Part shown: positions 17,437 to 25,842 of the stretch, piece by piece
How positions within the stretch are numbered: position 1 is the first letter of the stretch
How the letters are laid out: every line of letters begins with the position of its first letter
Origin: Oryzisolibacter sp. LB2S
Lineage (GTDB): Bacteria > Pseudomonadota > Gammaproteobacteria > Burkholderiales > Burkholderiaceae_C
Length of the DNA stretch: 64,000 nt
NCBI RefSeq assembly: GCF_040732315.1
Contig: NZ_CP160388.1
Coordinates: 1,950,494-2,014,493, forward strand
Direction of reading: 5' to 3'
Position numbers and translations under genes: made by a program
Notes under the pieces: model-generated
What the model was told of the DNA's origin: nothing
Databases searched by the model: none
The model's input: only the letters and a program-made list of their open reading frames with translations

Positions 17437-17745
17437 TCAGCGACGCGCCAGCAAGAAGCCCACCAGCGCACCCACGGCCAATGCGGCGCTGGCCACGCGC
17501 CAGGGCTCGTCGTGGGCGTAGCGGTCCGCCACACGGGCGGCCTCGCGCGCCTGGTCGGCCGCCTGCTGGGCGGCGCGCACGGTCGCATCGCGCACGGTCT
17601 GGATGCCATCGTCGAGGCGTTGGCGCAGCTGCTTGATTTCGGGAATGCCGTCCAGATCGCGACTGGCGAGCAGGCCGCGCAGATCGCCGACGAGCTTCTC
17701 GAGCTCACCCTGGGTGACGGTGGTGGTTTCGGATACGGAGGTCAT
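17437..17745 (-). CDS. DUF883 (ElaB/YqjD/YgaM) membrane-anchored protein
   Basis: The 102-residue protein has a long amphipathic helical N-terminal part (EKLVGDLRGLLASRD ... AAQQAADQAREAARVADRYAHDEPW). A single C-terminal membrane anchor (ASAALAVGALVGFLLARR) ends it. E. coli YqjD and ElaB are tail-anchored and bind ribosomes in stationary phase; this is known for the family, not shown here. The start at 17745 is chosen because AAAGG lies 8 bases upstream; ATGs at 17760 and 17799 are alternatives. Upstream, TTGATT and TAAGAT 19 bases apart could be its promoter. Confidence 0.85.
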   Translation of the reverse strand: MTSVSETTTVTQGELEKLVGDLRGLLASRDLDGIPEIKQLRQRLDDGIQTVRDATVRAAQQAADQAREAARVADRYAHDEPWRVASAALAVGALVGFLLARR

Positions 17746-17900
17746 AGACAAGCCTTTCATAGCAGAAAACAACGGCGAGACGCCAGCCATGGCAGTCATG
17801 CAGGCGGACGCTTCATCTTAGCCCAGGCGGGCGACTTGTAATCAAGAACATGACCTCAAACAGAATGTTTGACACATGTCGCACCCACCACGCCCCGCTT

Positions 17901-19004
17901 TTACTGTGCCAACATGTCCCGCACATGGGCGCCAATGGCCAGTGCACTCGTCAGTCCCGGTGACTCGATGCCGAACAGATTGACCAGACCCGCCACGCCA
18001 TGCTGGCGCGGACCTTCGATCACGAAGTCTGCCGCCGGCTCGTTCGGGCCGTGGATCTTGGGACGAATGCCGGCATAGCCCGCGGCCAGGGCGCCATCGC
18101 GCAGACCCGGCCAGTACTTGCGCACCTCGGCGTAAAAGGCCTGGGCGCGCCCCGCGTCCACCACCAGGTCGTCCGGACCATCCACCCATTGCACGTCCGG
18201 CCCGAACTTGGCCTGCCCGCCCAGGTCCAGCGTCAGGTGCACACCCAGGCCCGCCGCCTCGGGCACCGGATAGATCAGATGCTCGAACGGGGCACGGCCC
18301 GACAGCGTGAAATAGTTGCCCTTGGCGTAGGCGGCCTGGGGGATGTGGGCCGCATCCAGCCCGGCAAAGCCCCGCGCAAGATCGACCGCATGCAACCCGG
18401 CCGCGTTCACCACCGTACGGGCCGTGATGCGTGTGCCATCGCGTGCCTCAAGTTCAATGCCATCAGGCGCGCATTGCGCCCGGGCCAGAGGCGAATTGAG
18501 CGCCAGGAGACCACCGGCATGCTCGAGGTCACCAAGCAGCGCCAGCATCAGCGCATGGCTGTCCACGATGCCCGTGCTGGGCGACAGCAACGCGGCCACG
18601 CATTCGAGCTCGGGCTCAAGCGCGCGGGCCTCGTCGCGCGTGAGCCAGGCAAGGTCATCCACCCCGTTGGCCTCCGCATGGCGCCTGATGTCCGCGAGGC
18701 GCGCGAGCTGCCCCTCCGACGTCGCCACGATGAGCTTGCCGCAGCGCCGAAACGGCAGGTTGCGCTGCTCGCAGTAGTCGTACAGCATGTGCTTGCCCTG
18801 CACGCACAGCCGGGCCTTGAGCGAGCCCTGGGGGTAATAGATGCCGGCGTGGATCACCTCGCTGTTGCGCGAGCTGGTCTGCGTGCCGATGGCGGCCTCG
18901 GCCTCGAGCACCAGGACCTCACGGCCATCGAGCGCCAGAGCACGCGCCACGGCCAGCCCCACCACACCGGCGCCGACAACGACGCAATCGACCACATCAC
19001 CCAT
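17901..19004 (-). CDS. lhgO: FAD-dependent oxidoreductase, L-2-hydroxyglutarate oxidase-like
   Basis: The 367-residue flavoprotein of the DAO fold has the dinucleotide-binding [18 protein letters not shown] and E36-type adenosine contact (VLVLEAE). The segment [24 protein letters not shown] is strongly typical of LhgO and related 2-hydroxyglutarate oxidases, as is KGNYFTLSG. The C-terminal FAD loop [14 protein letters not shown] is intact. LhgO-type enzymes pass electrons from L-2-hydroxyglutarate to the respiratory chain. Substrate is inferred from similarity only. It sits downstream of the tRNA terminator, so it needs its own promoter. Confidence 0.82.
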   Translation of the reverse strand: MGDVVDCVVVGAGVVGLAVARALALDGREVLVLEAEAAIGTQTSSRNSEVIHAGIYYPQGSLKARLCVQGKHMLYDYCEQRNLPFRRCGKLIVATSEGQLARLADIRRHAEANGVDDLAWLTRDEARALEPELECVAALLSPSTGIVDSHALMLALLGDLEHAGGLLALNSPLARAQCAPDGIELEARDGTRITARTVVNAAGLHAVDLARGFAGLDAAHIPQAAYAKGNYFTLSGRAPFEHLIYPVPEAAGLGVHLTLDLGGQAKFGPDVQWVDGPDDLVVDAGRAQAFYAEVRKYWPGLRDGALAAGYAGIRPKIHGPNEPAADFVIEGPRQHGVAGLVNLFGIESPGLTSALAIGAHVRDMLAQ

Positions 19005-19035
19005 GGTTCACCCCCGGCTCTTCGTACCTGCATAC

Positions 19036-19074
19036 GCAAAAAACCCCTTGCAGGCAGGCCTCGCAAGGGGTTTT
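19036..19074 (-). terminator. Terminator downstream of the tRNA-Val pair
   Basis: The perfect 11-bp stem AAACCCCTTGC / GCAAGGGGTTT with an 11-base loop is followed on the minus strand by TTTTTT. It lies 4 bases past the CCA end of the second tRNA. Confidence 0.9.
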
Positions 19075-19077
19075 GAC

Positions 19078-19152
19078 TGGTGGGCGATACATGGATCGAA
19101 CATGTGACCCCTGCCGTGTGAAGGCAGTGCTCTACCGCTGAGCTAATCGCCC
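19078..19152 (-). tRNA. tRNA-Val (anticodon CAC), second gene of pair
   Basis: The 75-base cloverleaf includes encoded CCA. The acceptor is GGGCGAT / ATCGCCC, the D-arm GCTCAGCGGTAGAGC, the anticodon stem CTGCC / GGCAG with loop TTCACAC (CAC, reads GUG valine), and the T-arm ACATG-TTCGATC-CATGT. It differs from its twin only at the fourth acceptor pair (C-G here). Confidence 0.96.
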
Positions 19153-19188
19153 AAAGCCGCAACCTTGATCGGTCATGGCCTTGAAAAC

Positions 19189-19263
19189 TGGTGGGTGATA
19201 CATGGATCGAACATGTGACCCCTGCCGTGTGAAGGCAGTGCTCTACCGCTGAGCTAATCACCC
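19189..19263 (-). tRNA. tRNA-Val (anticodon CAC), first gene of pair
   Basis: The 75 bases include CCA. The body is identical to the other copy except that the fourth acceptor pair is U-A (GGGTGAT / ATCACCC). It begins 26 bases after the dnaQ stop; CATAAT overlapping that stop (19289-19294) is a possible -10, or the tRNAs may be processed from the dnaQ transcript. Confidence 0.96.
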
Positions 19264-19289
19264 GTTGCCGCGATTGCGACAGCCCGCAA

Positions 19290-20018
19290 TTATGGCATAG
19301 CTTTTGGCTCGCTCGAGAGAGTTCGCCAAATTGTTTTGCCGTCACTCGACTTGTCGATCTGTGCGAGCAGGTCTTCGTGCTCGGCCAGCTCCTGGTCATT
19401 GGCCGCGAGCACGGGCAGCGCGAGAGCGCGCAAGTCAACGGCCGCCACCTTCACGCCACCCTCAGTTTCGGGCGCCTCGTCGATGATGAGCAAGGCATCC
19501 TGGCCGCGCGTCATGTTGATGTAGACGTCGGCCAGCAGTTCGGCATCGAGCAGCGCACCGTGCAGCGTCCGGCCGGAGTTGTCCACCTCCAGCCTGTCGC
19601 ACAGCGCATCGAGCGAATTGCGCTTGCCCGGAAACATCTCCTTGGCCATGGCCAGGGTGTCGGTGATGCTCTCCACATGCGTGGCCAGCGGCGGCAGGCC
19701 GGCGAGCTCGAGCTCCTTGTCGAGAAAGCCGACGTCGAAGCTCGCGTTGTGGATGATGAGCTCGGCGCCCCGCAGATACTCCAGGATGTCCTTGACGCAG
19801 TCGGCAAACCTGGGCTTGTCCTTGAGGAACTCGTTGCTGATGCCGTGCACCTTGAGCGCGTCCTCATGGCTGTCGCGCCCGGGGTTGAAGTACAGGTGCA
19901 GGTTGTTGCCGCTGAGCTTGCGGTTCACCAACTCCACGCAGCCGAGCTCGATGATGCGATCACCCGTGGCGGCGGACAGGCCCGTGGTCTCGGTGTCCAG
20001 CACGATCTGGCGCGTCAT
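19290..20018 (-). CDS. dnaQ: DNA polymerase III epsilon subunit (proofreading 3'-5' exonuclease)
   Basis: The 242-residue DEDDh exonuclease of the replicative polymerase has ExoI VLDTETTG, ExoII HNASFDVGFLD and ExoIII HGALLDAELLADVY all intact. A C-terminal extension should bind the polymerase alpha subunit. The start at 20018 (MTRQIVLDTETTG) is chosen because ExoI normally begins within the first ten residues. It lies downstream of fdx on the same strand with a 94-base gap that holds no gene, and is followed by two tRNA-Val genes. Confidence 0.96.
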   Translation of the reverse strand: MTRQIVLDTETTGLSAATGDRIIELGCVELVNRKLSGNNLHLYFNPGRDSHEDALKVHGISNEFLKDKPRFADCVKDILEYLRGAELIIHNASFDVGFLDKELELAGLPPLATHVESITDTLAMAKEMFPGKRNSLDALCDRLEVDNSGRTLHGALLDAELLADVYINMTRGQDALLIIDEAPETEGGVKVAAVDLRALALPVLAANDQELAEHEDLLAQIDKSSDGKTIWRTLSSEPKAMP

Positions 20019-20112
20019 GACTGCCCCCACGCGCGGCACTTCATGTCCTCGCTGGCCGCCAAGGGCGCGCGAGCTCGCTTGGTGCAGCCCAGCACTGCGC
20101 TCATGGCACTCA

Positions 20113-20451
20113 TCAGTGGTTCTCCTTGGCGTGGTTGATGGTGTATTTGGGTATCTCCACGGTCAGGTCGCTCTGCGCGAGGATGGCCTGGCAGGACAGG
20201 CGCGACTGCGGCGTGAGGCCCCAGGCGCGGTCAAGCAGGTCTTCCTCCTCCTCCTCGGCCTCGTTGAGCGATGCCAGGCCCTGGCGCACGATGACGTGGC
20301 AGGTGGTGCAGGCGCAGCTCATGTCGCAGGCATGTTCGATCTTGATGCCGTTGTCCAGCAGCGCCTCGCAGATCGAGGTGCCGGCGGGCGCCGTGATCTG
20401 GGCGCCCTCGGGGCAGTATTCGTGGTGGGGCAGGATGGTGATGACGGGCAT
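20113..20451 (-). CDS. fdx: Isc-type [2Fe-2S] ferredoxin
   Basis: The 112-residue adrenodoxin-like ferredoxin has cluster cysteines in CDMSCACTTC and LSCQA, with CHVIV after the loop. It supplies electrons for cluster assembly on IscU. The acidic helix EAEEEEEDLL is typical for the Isc ferredoxin interaction face. The start at 20451 (MPVITIL) gives the normal length. It is the last isc gene, 26 bases after hscA; an iscX gene is not seen next to it. Confidence 0.95.
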   Translation of the reverse strand: MPVITILPHHEYCPEGAQITAPAGTSICEALLDNGIKIEHACDMSCACTTCHVIVRQGLASLNEAEEEEEDLLDRAWGLTPQSRLSCQAILAQSDLTVEIPKYTINHAKENH

Positions 20452-20477
20452 GTGGGCCTGTTGTCTCGGATGGGTGT

Positions 20478-22346
20478 TCAAAGCGAGCCGACGTTCCGGC
20501 CGGCGAGCGCGTCGCGTATGCCGCGATTCATGCGCTCGGCGGCGAAGGCCTCGGTGCCCTTGGCCAGGGCGCTCGTGGCGGCCTCGATGGCGGCCGCGTC
20601 ATGGCCCGCCTCCAGAGCGGTGCGCAGCGACTGCATCAGGGCGTCGATGGCGGCACGCTCCGGCGCGGCGAGCAGGTCGCCATCGGCCGCCAGCGCGCCC
20701 TGCGTGGCGATCAGCAGGCGGTCGGCATCGACGCGCGCCTCGACCAGGGCACGCGCCTGCATGTCCTGCTGCGCCGTGGAAAAGCCATCCTGCAGCATCT
20801 GCGCGATCTGGTCATCCGTCAGGCCGTACGACGGCTTGACGTCGATGCGCGCCTCGACGCCGCTGGTCTGCTCGCGCGCGCTCACGCTGAGCAGGCCGTC
20901 GGCGTCCACGGTGAAGGTCACGCGAATGCGCGCCGCGCCCGCGGCCATGGGCGGGATGCCGCGCAGCTCAAAGCGCGCCAGGCTGCGGCAGTCCTGCACC
21001 AGGTCGCGCTCGCCCTGCACCACGTGCAGCGCCAGCGCCGTCTGGCCGTCCTTGTAGGTGGTGAAGTCCTGCGCCTTGGCCGTGGGAATGGTCTCGTTGC
21101 GGCCGACGATGCGCTCGACCAGGCCGCCCATGGTCTCCAGGCCCAGCGACAGCGGAATGACGTCGAGCAGCAGCAGGTCACCCGCGGCATCATTGCCGGC
21201 GAGCTGGTTGGCCTGGATCGCCGCACCGAGCGCAACCACCTCGTCGGGGTTGAGGTTGGTCAGCGGTTCGCGGCCGAAGAAATCGGCCACGGCCGCACGC
21301 ACCTGGGGCATGCGCGTGGAGCCGCCGACGAGCACCACGCCCTGCACCTCGTCGCGTGTGATCTGCGCGTCGCGCAGCGCACGGCGCACGGCCGCGAGCG
21401 AGCGCTGGGTGAGCGCCGCCGTGGCCGCGGCGAAGTCGGAACGTTTGACGTCAAATCGGGCCTCAACGCCCGATACACGGGCGCTGAAAGCTACTGTTTC
21501 TGTAGTAGTCAAGCCTTCCTTGCAGGCCCGCGCCGCCAGGCGCACCGCGGCCTTGTCCTCGGGCGTTTGCGCCTGCAGGCCGAGCTGCCCGAGCACCCAG
21601 TCGGCGAGCAGCGCGTCGTAGTCGTCGCCGCCCAGGGCCGAGTCGCCGCCCGTGGCGATGACCTCGAACACGCCCTGGGTCAGCCGCAGTACGGAAATGT
21701 CGAAGGTGCCGCCGCCCAGGTCGTAGACGGCGTAGACGCCCTCGGCGGCGTTGTCCAGGCCATAGGCAATGGCGGCCGCGGTGGGCTCGTTGATCAGGCG
21801 CAGCAGGTTCAGCCCCGCCAGGCGCGCGGCGTCCTTGGTGGCCTGGCGCTGGGCATCGTCGAAATAGGCCGGCACGGTGATCACGGCGCCGTAGATGTCG
21901 CTGTCGAAGCTGTCCTCGGCGCGCTGGCGCAGCGTGGCCAGGATCTCGGCGCTGACCTCCACGGGGGACTTCACGCCCGCGGCCGTGCGCAGGCTCAGCA
22001 TGCCGCCCGCCTGCGGGGCGGCCACGAAGTCATAGGGCAGCTTCTCACGGTCGGCAATGTCGGTCAGGCCCCGCCCCATGAAACGCTTGGCCGATGCCAC
22101 CGTGTTGCCCGCATCCTGCGTGCGCGCGGCCGCGGCCTGGTAGCCGATGTGGCGCGCGCCGCCCTCCAAATAACGCACCACGGAGGGCAGCAGCACCCTG
22201 CCCTCGGCATCGGGCAGGCATTCGGCCACGCCGTTGCGCATGGCGGCCACCAGCGAATGCGTGGTGCCCAGGTCTATGCCCACGGCAATGCGCCGCTGGT
22301 GCGGGTCGGGGGACTGGCCGGGCTCGGATATCTGCAGAAGCGCCAT
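20478..22346 (-). CDS. hscA: Iron-sulfur cluster chaperone HscA (Hsp70 family)
   Basis: The 622-residue specialised Hsp70 releases the cluster from IscU, working with HscB. The ATPase domain shows [24 protein letters not shown] and [11 protein letters not shown]; the substrate-binding domain begins near residue 390. The start at 22346 gives the E. coli-like length (616). Residues about 284-298 ([15 protein letters not shown]) are encoded by a sequence matching the dispersed palindromic repeat, in frame. E. coli HscA has a somewhat shorter segment at this place. Confidence 0.96.
   Translation of the reverse strand: MALLQISEPGQSPDPHQRRIAVGIDLGTTHSLVAAMRNGVAECLPDAEGRVLLPSVVRYLEGGARHIGYQAAAARTQDAGNTVASAKRFMGRGLTDIADREKLPYDFVAAPQAGGMLSLRTAAGVKSPVEVSAEILATLRQRAEDSFDSDIYGAVITVPAYFDDAQRQATKDAARLAGLNLLRLINEPTAAAIAYGLDNAAEGVYAVYDLGGGTFDISVLRLTQGVFEVIATGGDSALGGDDYDALLADWVLGQLGLQAQTPEDKAAVRLAARACKEGLTTTETVAFSARVSGVEARFDVKRSDFAAATAALTQRSLAAVRRALRDAQITRDEVQGVVLVGGSTRMPQVRAAVADFFGREPLTNLNPDEVVALGAAIQANQLAGNDAAGDLLLLDVIPLSLGLETMGGLVERIVGRNETIPTAKAQDFTTYKDGQTALALHVVQGERDLVQDCRSLARFELRGIPPMAAGAARIRVTFTVDADGLLSVSAREQTSGVEARIDVKPSYGLTDDQIAQMLQDGFSTAQQDMQARALVEARVDADRLLIATQGALAADGDLLAAPERAAIDALMQSLRTALEAGHDAAAIEAATSALAKGTEAFAAERMNRGIRDALAGRNVGSL
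21453..21495 (-). repeat. Dispersed palindromic repeat, in-frame copy inside hscA
   Basis: Minus strand: AGTAGCTTTCAGCGCCCG, loop, CGGGCGTTGAGGCCC, ATTT. The stem carries compensatory changes (TTG/CAA in the consensus, CCG/CGG here), as in the intergenic copy at 29291-29339. It is read in frame as part of HscA. Confidence 0.75.
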
Positions 22347-22381
22347 GGGGTCAAGCAAGGGCAAAGTGATGGGGCAACCGG

Positions 22382-22900
22382 CTATTGTCCCAGTTGCTCG
22401 CGGCGCAAATCGATGTCGCGCGCAAATCGCGCAATGAACATGAGGGATCTGACCTCGCGCGCGGCGCCCATCCAGTCCTGGCGCTCGTCGATCAGATCCG
22501 CGCAGCGCGCCAGCGCCGCACCGCGCGCGGCCTGCGTCTCGTCGTCCAGGGCATCGAGCTCGGCGGCGCTGGCCGCTTCTTCGAGCGCCTCGCGCCACTG
22601 CATCTGCTGCATCAGAAAGGCCGCGGGCATGGCCGTGTTGTCCTCGGCCCGTATCGGCGCGCCATGCAGCTCGCACAGATAGGCGGCGCGCCTGAGCGGA
22701 TCCTTCAGGCGCTGGTAGGCCTCGTTGATGCGCACCGACCATTGCATGGCCACGCGCTGGGCCGCCGCGCCTTGAACGGCAAAGCCGTCGGGATGGGCCT
22801 CGCGCTGCAGGTCCTTCCAGCGCGCGTCGAGCACGGCACGGTCCTGCGCAAAGCGGCGCGCAACGCCAAAGAGTTCAAAGTCGTCGGACTGCAGATTCAT
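22382..22900 (-). CDS. hscB: Iron-sulfur cluster co-chaperone HscB (J-protein)
   Basis: The 172-residue Hsp20-like J-protein brings IscU to HscA. The J domain (1-75) has the HPD tripeptide (REAHPDGF). The C-terminal three-helix domain (about 90-172) binds IscU. The start at 22900 ([13 protein letters not shown]) is chosen for the J-domain beginning. It is preceded by a hairpin terminator that separates it from iscA, and hscA follows 35 bases downstream. Confidence 0.95.
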   Translation of the reverse strand: MNLQSDDFELFGVARRFAQDRAVLDARWKDLQREAHPDGFAVQGAAAQRVAMQWSVRINEAYQRLKDPLRRAAYLCELHGAPIRAEDNTAMPAAFLMQQMQWREALEEAASAAELDALDDETQAARGAALARCADLIDERQDWMGAAREVRSLMFIARFARDIDLRREQLGQ

Positions 22901-22904
22901 GGCA

Positions 22905-22941
22905 ACAAAAAACCGCCAGCACGGCTGCGGTGGCGGTTGAC
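22905..22941 (-). terminator. Intra-operon terminator-like hairpin between iscA and hscB
   Basis: AACCGCC / GGCGGTT arms are followed on the minus strand by TTTTTTG. It lies 31 bases past the iscA stop and ends 5 bases before the hscB ATG. It would reduce read-through into hscBA-fdx. Confidence 0.75.
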
Positions 22942-22971
22942 TGGGGCGCCAAGCGGGCGGCAAGGGGGGCT

Positions 22972-23295
22972 TCAAACGCGGAAGCTCTCCCCGCAGCCGC
23001 AGCGGTCGCGCTCGTTGGGGTTGATGAAGCGAAAGCCCTCGTTGAGGCCCTCGCGCACGAAGTCGAGCTCCGTGCCGTCGATGTAGGCCAGGCTCTTGGG
23101 GTCGATCATGACCTTGACGCCATGGGCCTCGAAGACGATGTCCTCGGGCGCCTGTTCGTCCACATATTCGAGCTTGTAGGCCAGGCCCGAGCATCCCGTG
23201 GTCTTGACGCCCAGGCGCACGCCCACGCCCTTGCCGCGGCGGGCAAGGTAGCGGGTCACATGCCGGGCGGCGGCTTCTGTCAGCGTGATGGCCAT
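22972..23295 (-). CDS. iscA: A-type iron-sulfur carrier protein IscA
   Basis: The 107-residue protein has the three conserved cysteines of A-type carriers (TTGCSGLAY, and CGCGES near the C-terminus). It carries clusters or iron from the IscU scaffold to target proteins. The start at 23295 gives the family length; it is 7 bases after the iscU stop, so the two are tightly coupled. Confidence 0.96.
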   Translation of the reverse strand: MAITLTEAAARHVTRYLARRGKGVGVRLGVKTTGCSGLAYKLEYVDEQAPEDIVFEAHGVKVMIDPKSLAYIDGTELDFVREGLNEGFRFINPNERDRCGCGESFRV

Positions 23296-23302
23296 GGTCT
23301 TG

Positions 23303-23704
23303 TCAGGCAGCTTCGGTGGCCACTGCGTGCTTGGCCTTGTAGTCGTTGACGGCCGCCTTGATCGCATCCTCGGCCAGGATGGAGCAGTGGATCTTCACAG
23401 GCGGCAGGGCCAGCTCTTCGGCGATCTGGCTGTTCTTGAGCTGCGCGGCCTCGTCCAGCGTCTTGCCCTTGACCCATTCGGTCACGAGGGACGAGGAGGC
23501 AATGGCCGAGCCGCAGCCGTAGGTCTTGAAACGTGCGTCCTCGATCACGCCCGTGGCCGGGTTCACCTTGATCTGCAGCTTCATCACGTCGCCGCAGGCG
23601 GGCGCGCCCACCATGCCGGTGCCCACCGAGTCGTCACCCTTGTCGAAGGAGCCGACGTTGCGGGGATTTTCGTAATGGTCAATGACTTTGTCGGAATAGG
23701 CCAC
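23303..23704 (-). CDS. iscU: Iron-sulfur cluster scaffold IscU
   Basis: The 133-residue scaffold builds the [2Fe-2S] cluster. Ligand cysteines are C37 (PACGDVM), C64 ([11 protein letters not shown]) and C107 (KIHCSIL), with the family aspartate at 39. LPPVK, the motif HscA recognises, precedes C107. It follows iscS after a 70-base gap that holds a palindromic repeat. Confidence 0.97.
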   Translation of the reverse strand: MAYSDKVIDHYENPRNVGSFDKGDDSVGTGMVGAPACGDVMKLQIKVNPATGVIEDARFKTYGCGSAIASSSLVTEWVKGKTLDEAAQLKNSQIAEELALPPVKIHCSILAEDAIKAAVNDYKAKHAVATEAA

Positions 23705-23720
23705 AATTTACTCCTGTTTC

Positions 23721-23763
23721 AATAGCTTCCAGCGCTCAATGGATAAGGGCTAGAGGCCAATTC
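23721..23763 (-). repeat. Dispersed palindromic repeat between iscS and iscU
   Basis: AATAGCTTCCAGCGCT, loop, AAGGGCT, GAGGCCAATT (plus-strand reading). The copy fills the iscS-iscU gap inside the operon and could fold in the mRNA just before the iscU ribosome site. Confidence 0.8.
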
Positions 23764-23774
23764 AATACTATTTT

Positions 23775-24995
23775 TCAGTGCGCCGCCCACTGGATGGTGC
23801 TCAGGTCCACACCGTCCTGGTACATCTCCCACAGTGGGCTCAGCTCGCGCAGCTTGGCCACGTTGTGGCGAATGGTGCTGATCGCGTAGTCGATCTCTTC
23901 CTCGGTGGTGAAGCGCCCAATGGTCATGCGCAGGCTGCTGTGCGCGAGCTCGTCGCTGCGGCCCAGGGCGCGCAGCACGTAGCTGGGTTCGAGGCTGGCC
24001 GAGGTGCAGGCCGAGCCGCTCGATACCGCCAGGCCCTTGATGCCCATGATGAGCGATTCGCCCTCGACGAAATTGAAGCTCATGTTCAGGTTCTGCGGCA
24101 CGCGGTGCTCCATGCTGCCGTTGATGAACACCTGCTCGATGTCCTTCAGGCCGTCGAGCAGACGCTGCTGCAGGGCCCTGGCCTTGGCGTTCACCTCGTG
24201 CATCTCGGCCTTGATGATGCGGAAGGCCTCGCCCATGCCGACGATCTGGTGCGTGGGCAGCGTGCCCGAGCGCATGCCGCGCTCATGGCCGCCGCCGTGC
24301 ATCTGCGCCTCCAGGCGCACGCGCGGCTTGCGGCGCACATACAGCGCACCCACGCCCTTGGGGCCGTAGGTCTTGTGCGCCGTCATGCTCATGAGGTCTA
24401 TGGGCAGGGTCTTCATGTCGATCTCGACACGGCCCGTGGCCTGGGCGGCATCCACATGCAGCAGGATGCCCTTTTCGCGGCAGATGGCGCCAATCGCGGG
24501 GATGTCCTGGATCACGCCGATCTCGTTGTTCACGAACAGCACGCTCACCAATATGGTGTCCGGGCGCAGCGCGGCCTTGAAGGCCTCGAGGTCGAGCAGG
24601 CCATCGGGCTGCACGTCCATGTAGGTCACCTCGAAGCCCTGGCGCTCGAGCTCGCGCATGGTGTCGAGCACGGCCTTGTGCTCGGTCTTGAGCGTGATGA
24701 GGTGCTTGCCCTTGCCCTGGTAGAAATGCGCCGCACCCTTGAGGGCCAGGTTGATCGACTCGGTGGCGCCGCTGGTCCAGACGATCTCGCGCGGATCGGC
24801 GCCAATCAGGTCGGCCACATGGCCGCGCGCCTTCTCGATGGCTTCCTCCGCCTCCCAGCCCCAGGCGTGGCTGCGCGATGCGGCGTTGCCGAAATGCTCA
24901 CGCAGCCAGGGCACCATGGCATCCACCACGCGCGGATCTACCGGGGTGGTGGCGCCATAGTCGAGATAAATGGGGAAATGCGGGGTCATGTCCAT
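23775..24995 (-). CDS. iscS: Cysteine desulfurase IscS
   Basis: The 406-residue PLP enzyme takes sulfur from cysteine and hands it to IscU and tRNA thiolation partners. PLP lysine K208 is in [10 protein letters not shown]; the persulfide cysteine C330 is in [21 protein letters not shown], the class I loop. The start at 24995 ([18 protein letters not shown]) is preferred; ATG at 24989 is an equally good alternative because no strong ribosome site decides. Confidence 0.97.
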   Translation of the reverse strand: MDMTPHFPIYLDYGATTPVDPRVVDAMVPWLREHFGNAASRSHAWGWEAEEAIEKARGHVADLIGADPREIVWTSGATESINLALKGAAHFYQGKGKHLITLKTEHKAVLDTMRELERQGFEVTYMDVQPDGLLDLEAFKAALRPDTILVSVLFVNNEIGVIQDIPAIGAICREKGILLHVDAAQATGRVEIDMKTLPIDLMSMTAHKTYGPKGVGALYVRRKPRVRLEAQMHGGGHERGMRSGTLPTHQIVGMGEAFRIIKAEMHEVNAKARALQQRLLDGLKDIEQVFINGSMEHRVPQNLNMSFNFVEGESLIMGIKGLAVSSGSACTSASLEPSYVLRALGRSDELAHSSLRMTIGRFTTEEEIDYAISTIRHNVAKLRELSPLWEMYQDGVDLSTIQWAAH

Positions 24996-25074
24996 GGCTG
25001 GCTCAGGTTCAGGCACTCTGGCTGGCAGAAAAAACAAAGATCAAACGGAGAAAAACGCCCAGGCTCGGAGCCTC

Positions 25075-25611
25075 TCAGGACTTGGCAAAGGCGTTGCCCA
25101 GCGCGAACACCGAGTTGGGCGCATTCACGCGGATGGGCTTGACCACCGGCGTGGTGGAAATGGCGCGCCGCGTGACGGGCTTGTCCTCGATCTGCACGCC
25201 CTTGGCGAGCTGGTCGTCCACGAGCTTTTGCAGCGTGACGGAATCGAGAAACTCCACCATGCGCTGGTTCAGCGTGGCCCAGAGCTCATGCGTCATGCAG
25301 CGGCCGGCATCGCCCAGGCAGTTTTCCTTGCCGCCGCATTGCGTGGCGTCGATGGGCTCGTCCACGGAGACGATGATGTCGGCGACGGTGATGTCCCCCG
25401 CCTTGCGCGCCAGCGTGTAACCGCCACCGGGGCCGCGGGTGGACTCGACGAGTTCGTGGCGACGCAGCTTGCCGAACAGTTGCTCCAGATAGGACAGCGA
25501 GATCTGCTGACGCTGGCTGATCGCCGCCAGCGTGACGGGGCCGTTATTCTGGCGCAATGCCAAATCGATCATGGCGGTGACCGCAAAGCGGCCTTTGGTC
25601 GTGAGGCGCAT
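25075..25611 (-). CDS. iscR: Iron-sulfur regulator IscR (Rrf2 family)
   Basis: The 178-residue Rrf2-type winged-helix repressor senses the [2Fe-2S] supply made by this operon. The helix-turn-helix covers residues about 25-58 (VTLAAISQRQQISLSYLEQLFGKLRR). Cluster ligands C92, C98, C105 and H108 lie in QCGGKENCLGDAGRCMTHEL. It is the first gene of the isc operon, after a 5' leader of about 140 bases, and probably represses its own promoter. Confidence 0.96.
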   Translation of the reverse strand: MRLTTKGRFAVTAMIDLALRQNNGPVTLAAISQRQQISLSYLEQLFGKLRRHELVESTRGPGGGYTLARKAGDITVADIIVSVDEPIDATQCGGKENCLGDAGRCMTHELWATLNQRMVEFLDSVTLQKLVDDQLAKGVQIEDKPVTRRAISTTPVVKPIRVNAPNSVFALGNAFAKS

Positions 25612-25752
25612 CGTGAGCTCCTTGTATTGGCTAGATCGTTGTCAGAAAGCCGTGGCAATGGTTTGCGCCATACCCGGCACCGTCTCCGCCCTTTCCACGG
25701 AGCGTGGCAGCGTTTGCCGGCTGCTCGAGCCCTTGTTCTCTGCAAAGGCCGA

Positions 25753-25778
25753 ATAGTTGAGTAAGTGGTGTGAGTATA
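25753..25778 (-). promoter_or_regulatory. Candidate isc promoter -10 with IscR-like half site
   Basis: On the minus strand TATACT (25773-25778) is a good -10. It overlaps a 25-base block that starts ATAGTTGAGT and ends GTGAGTAT on the plus strand. The first half fits the known type 1 IscR half site (ATAsyyGACT) at nine of ten positions; the other half is poor. No good -35 is seen. Confidence 0.4.
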
Positions 25779-25842
25779 GCACAAATCCCAAGCGATTTGG
25801 TCGGGTACAGATACCGACCGGTCGCGTTTTCACCCCACCAGT

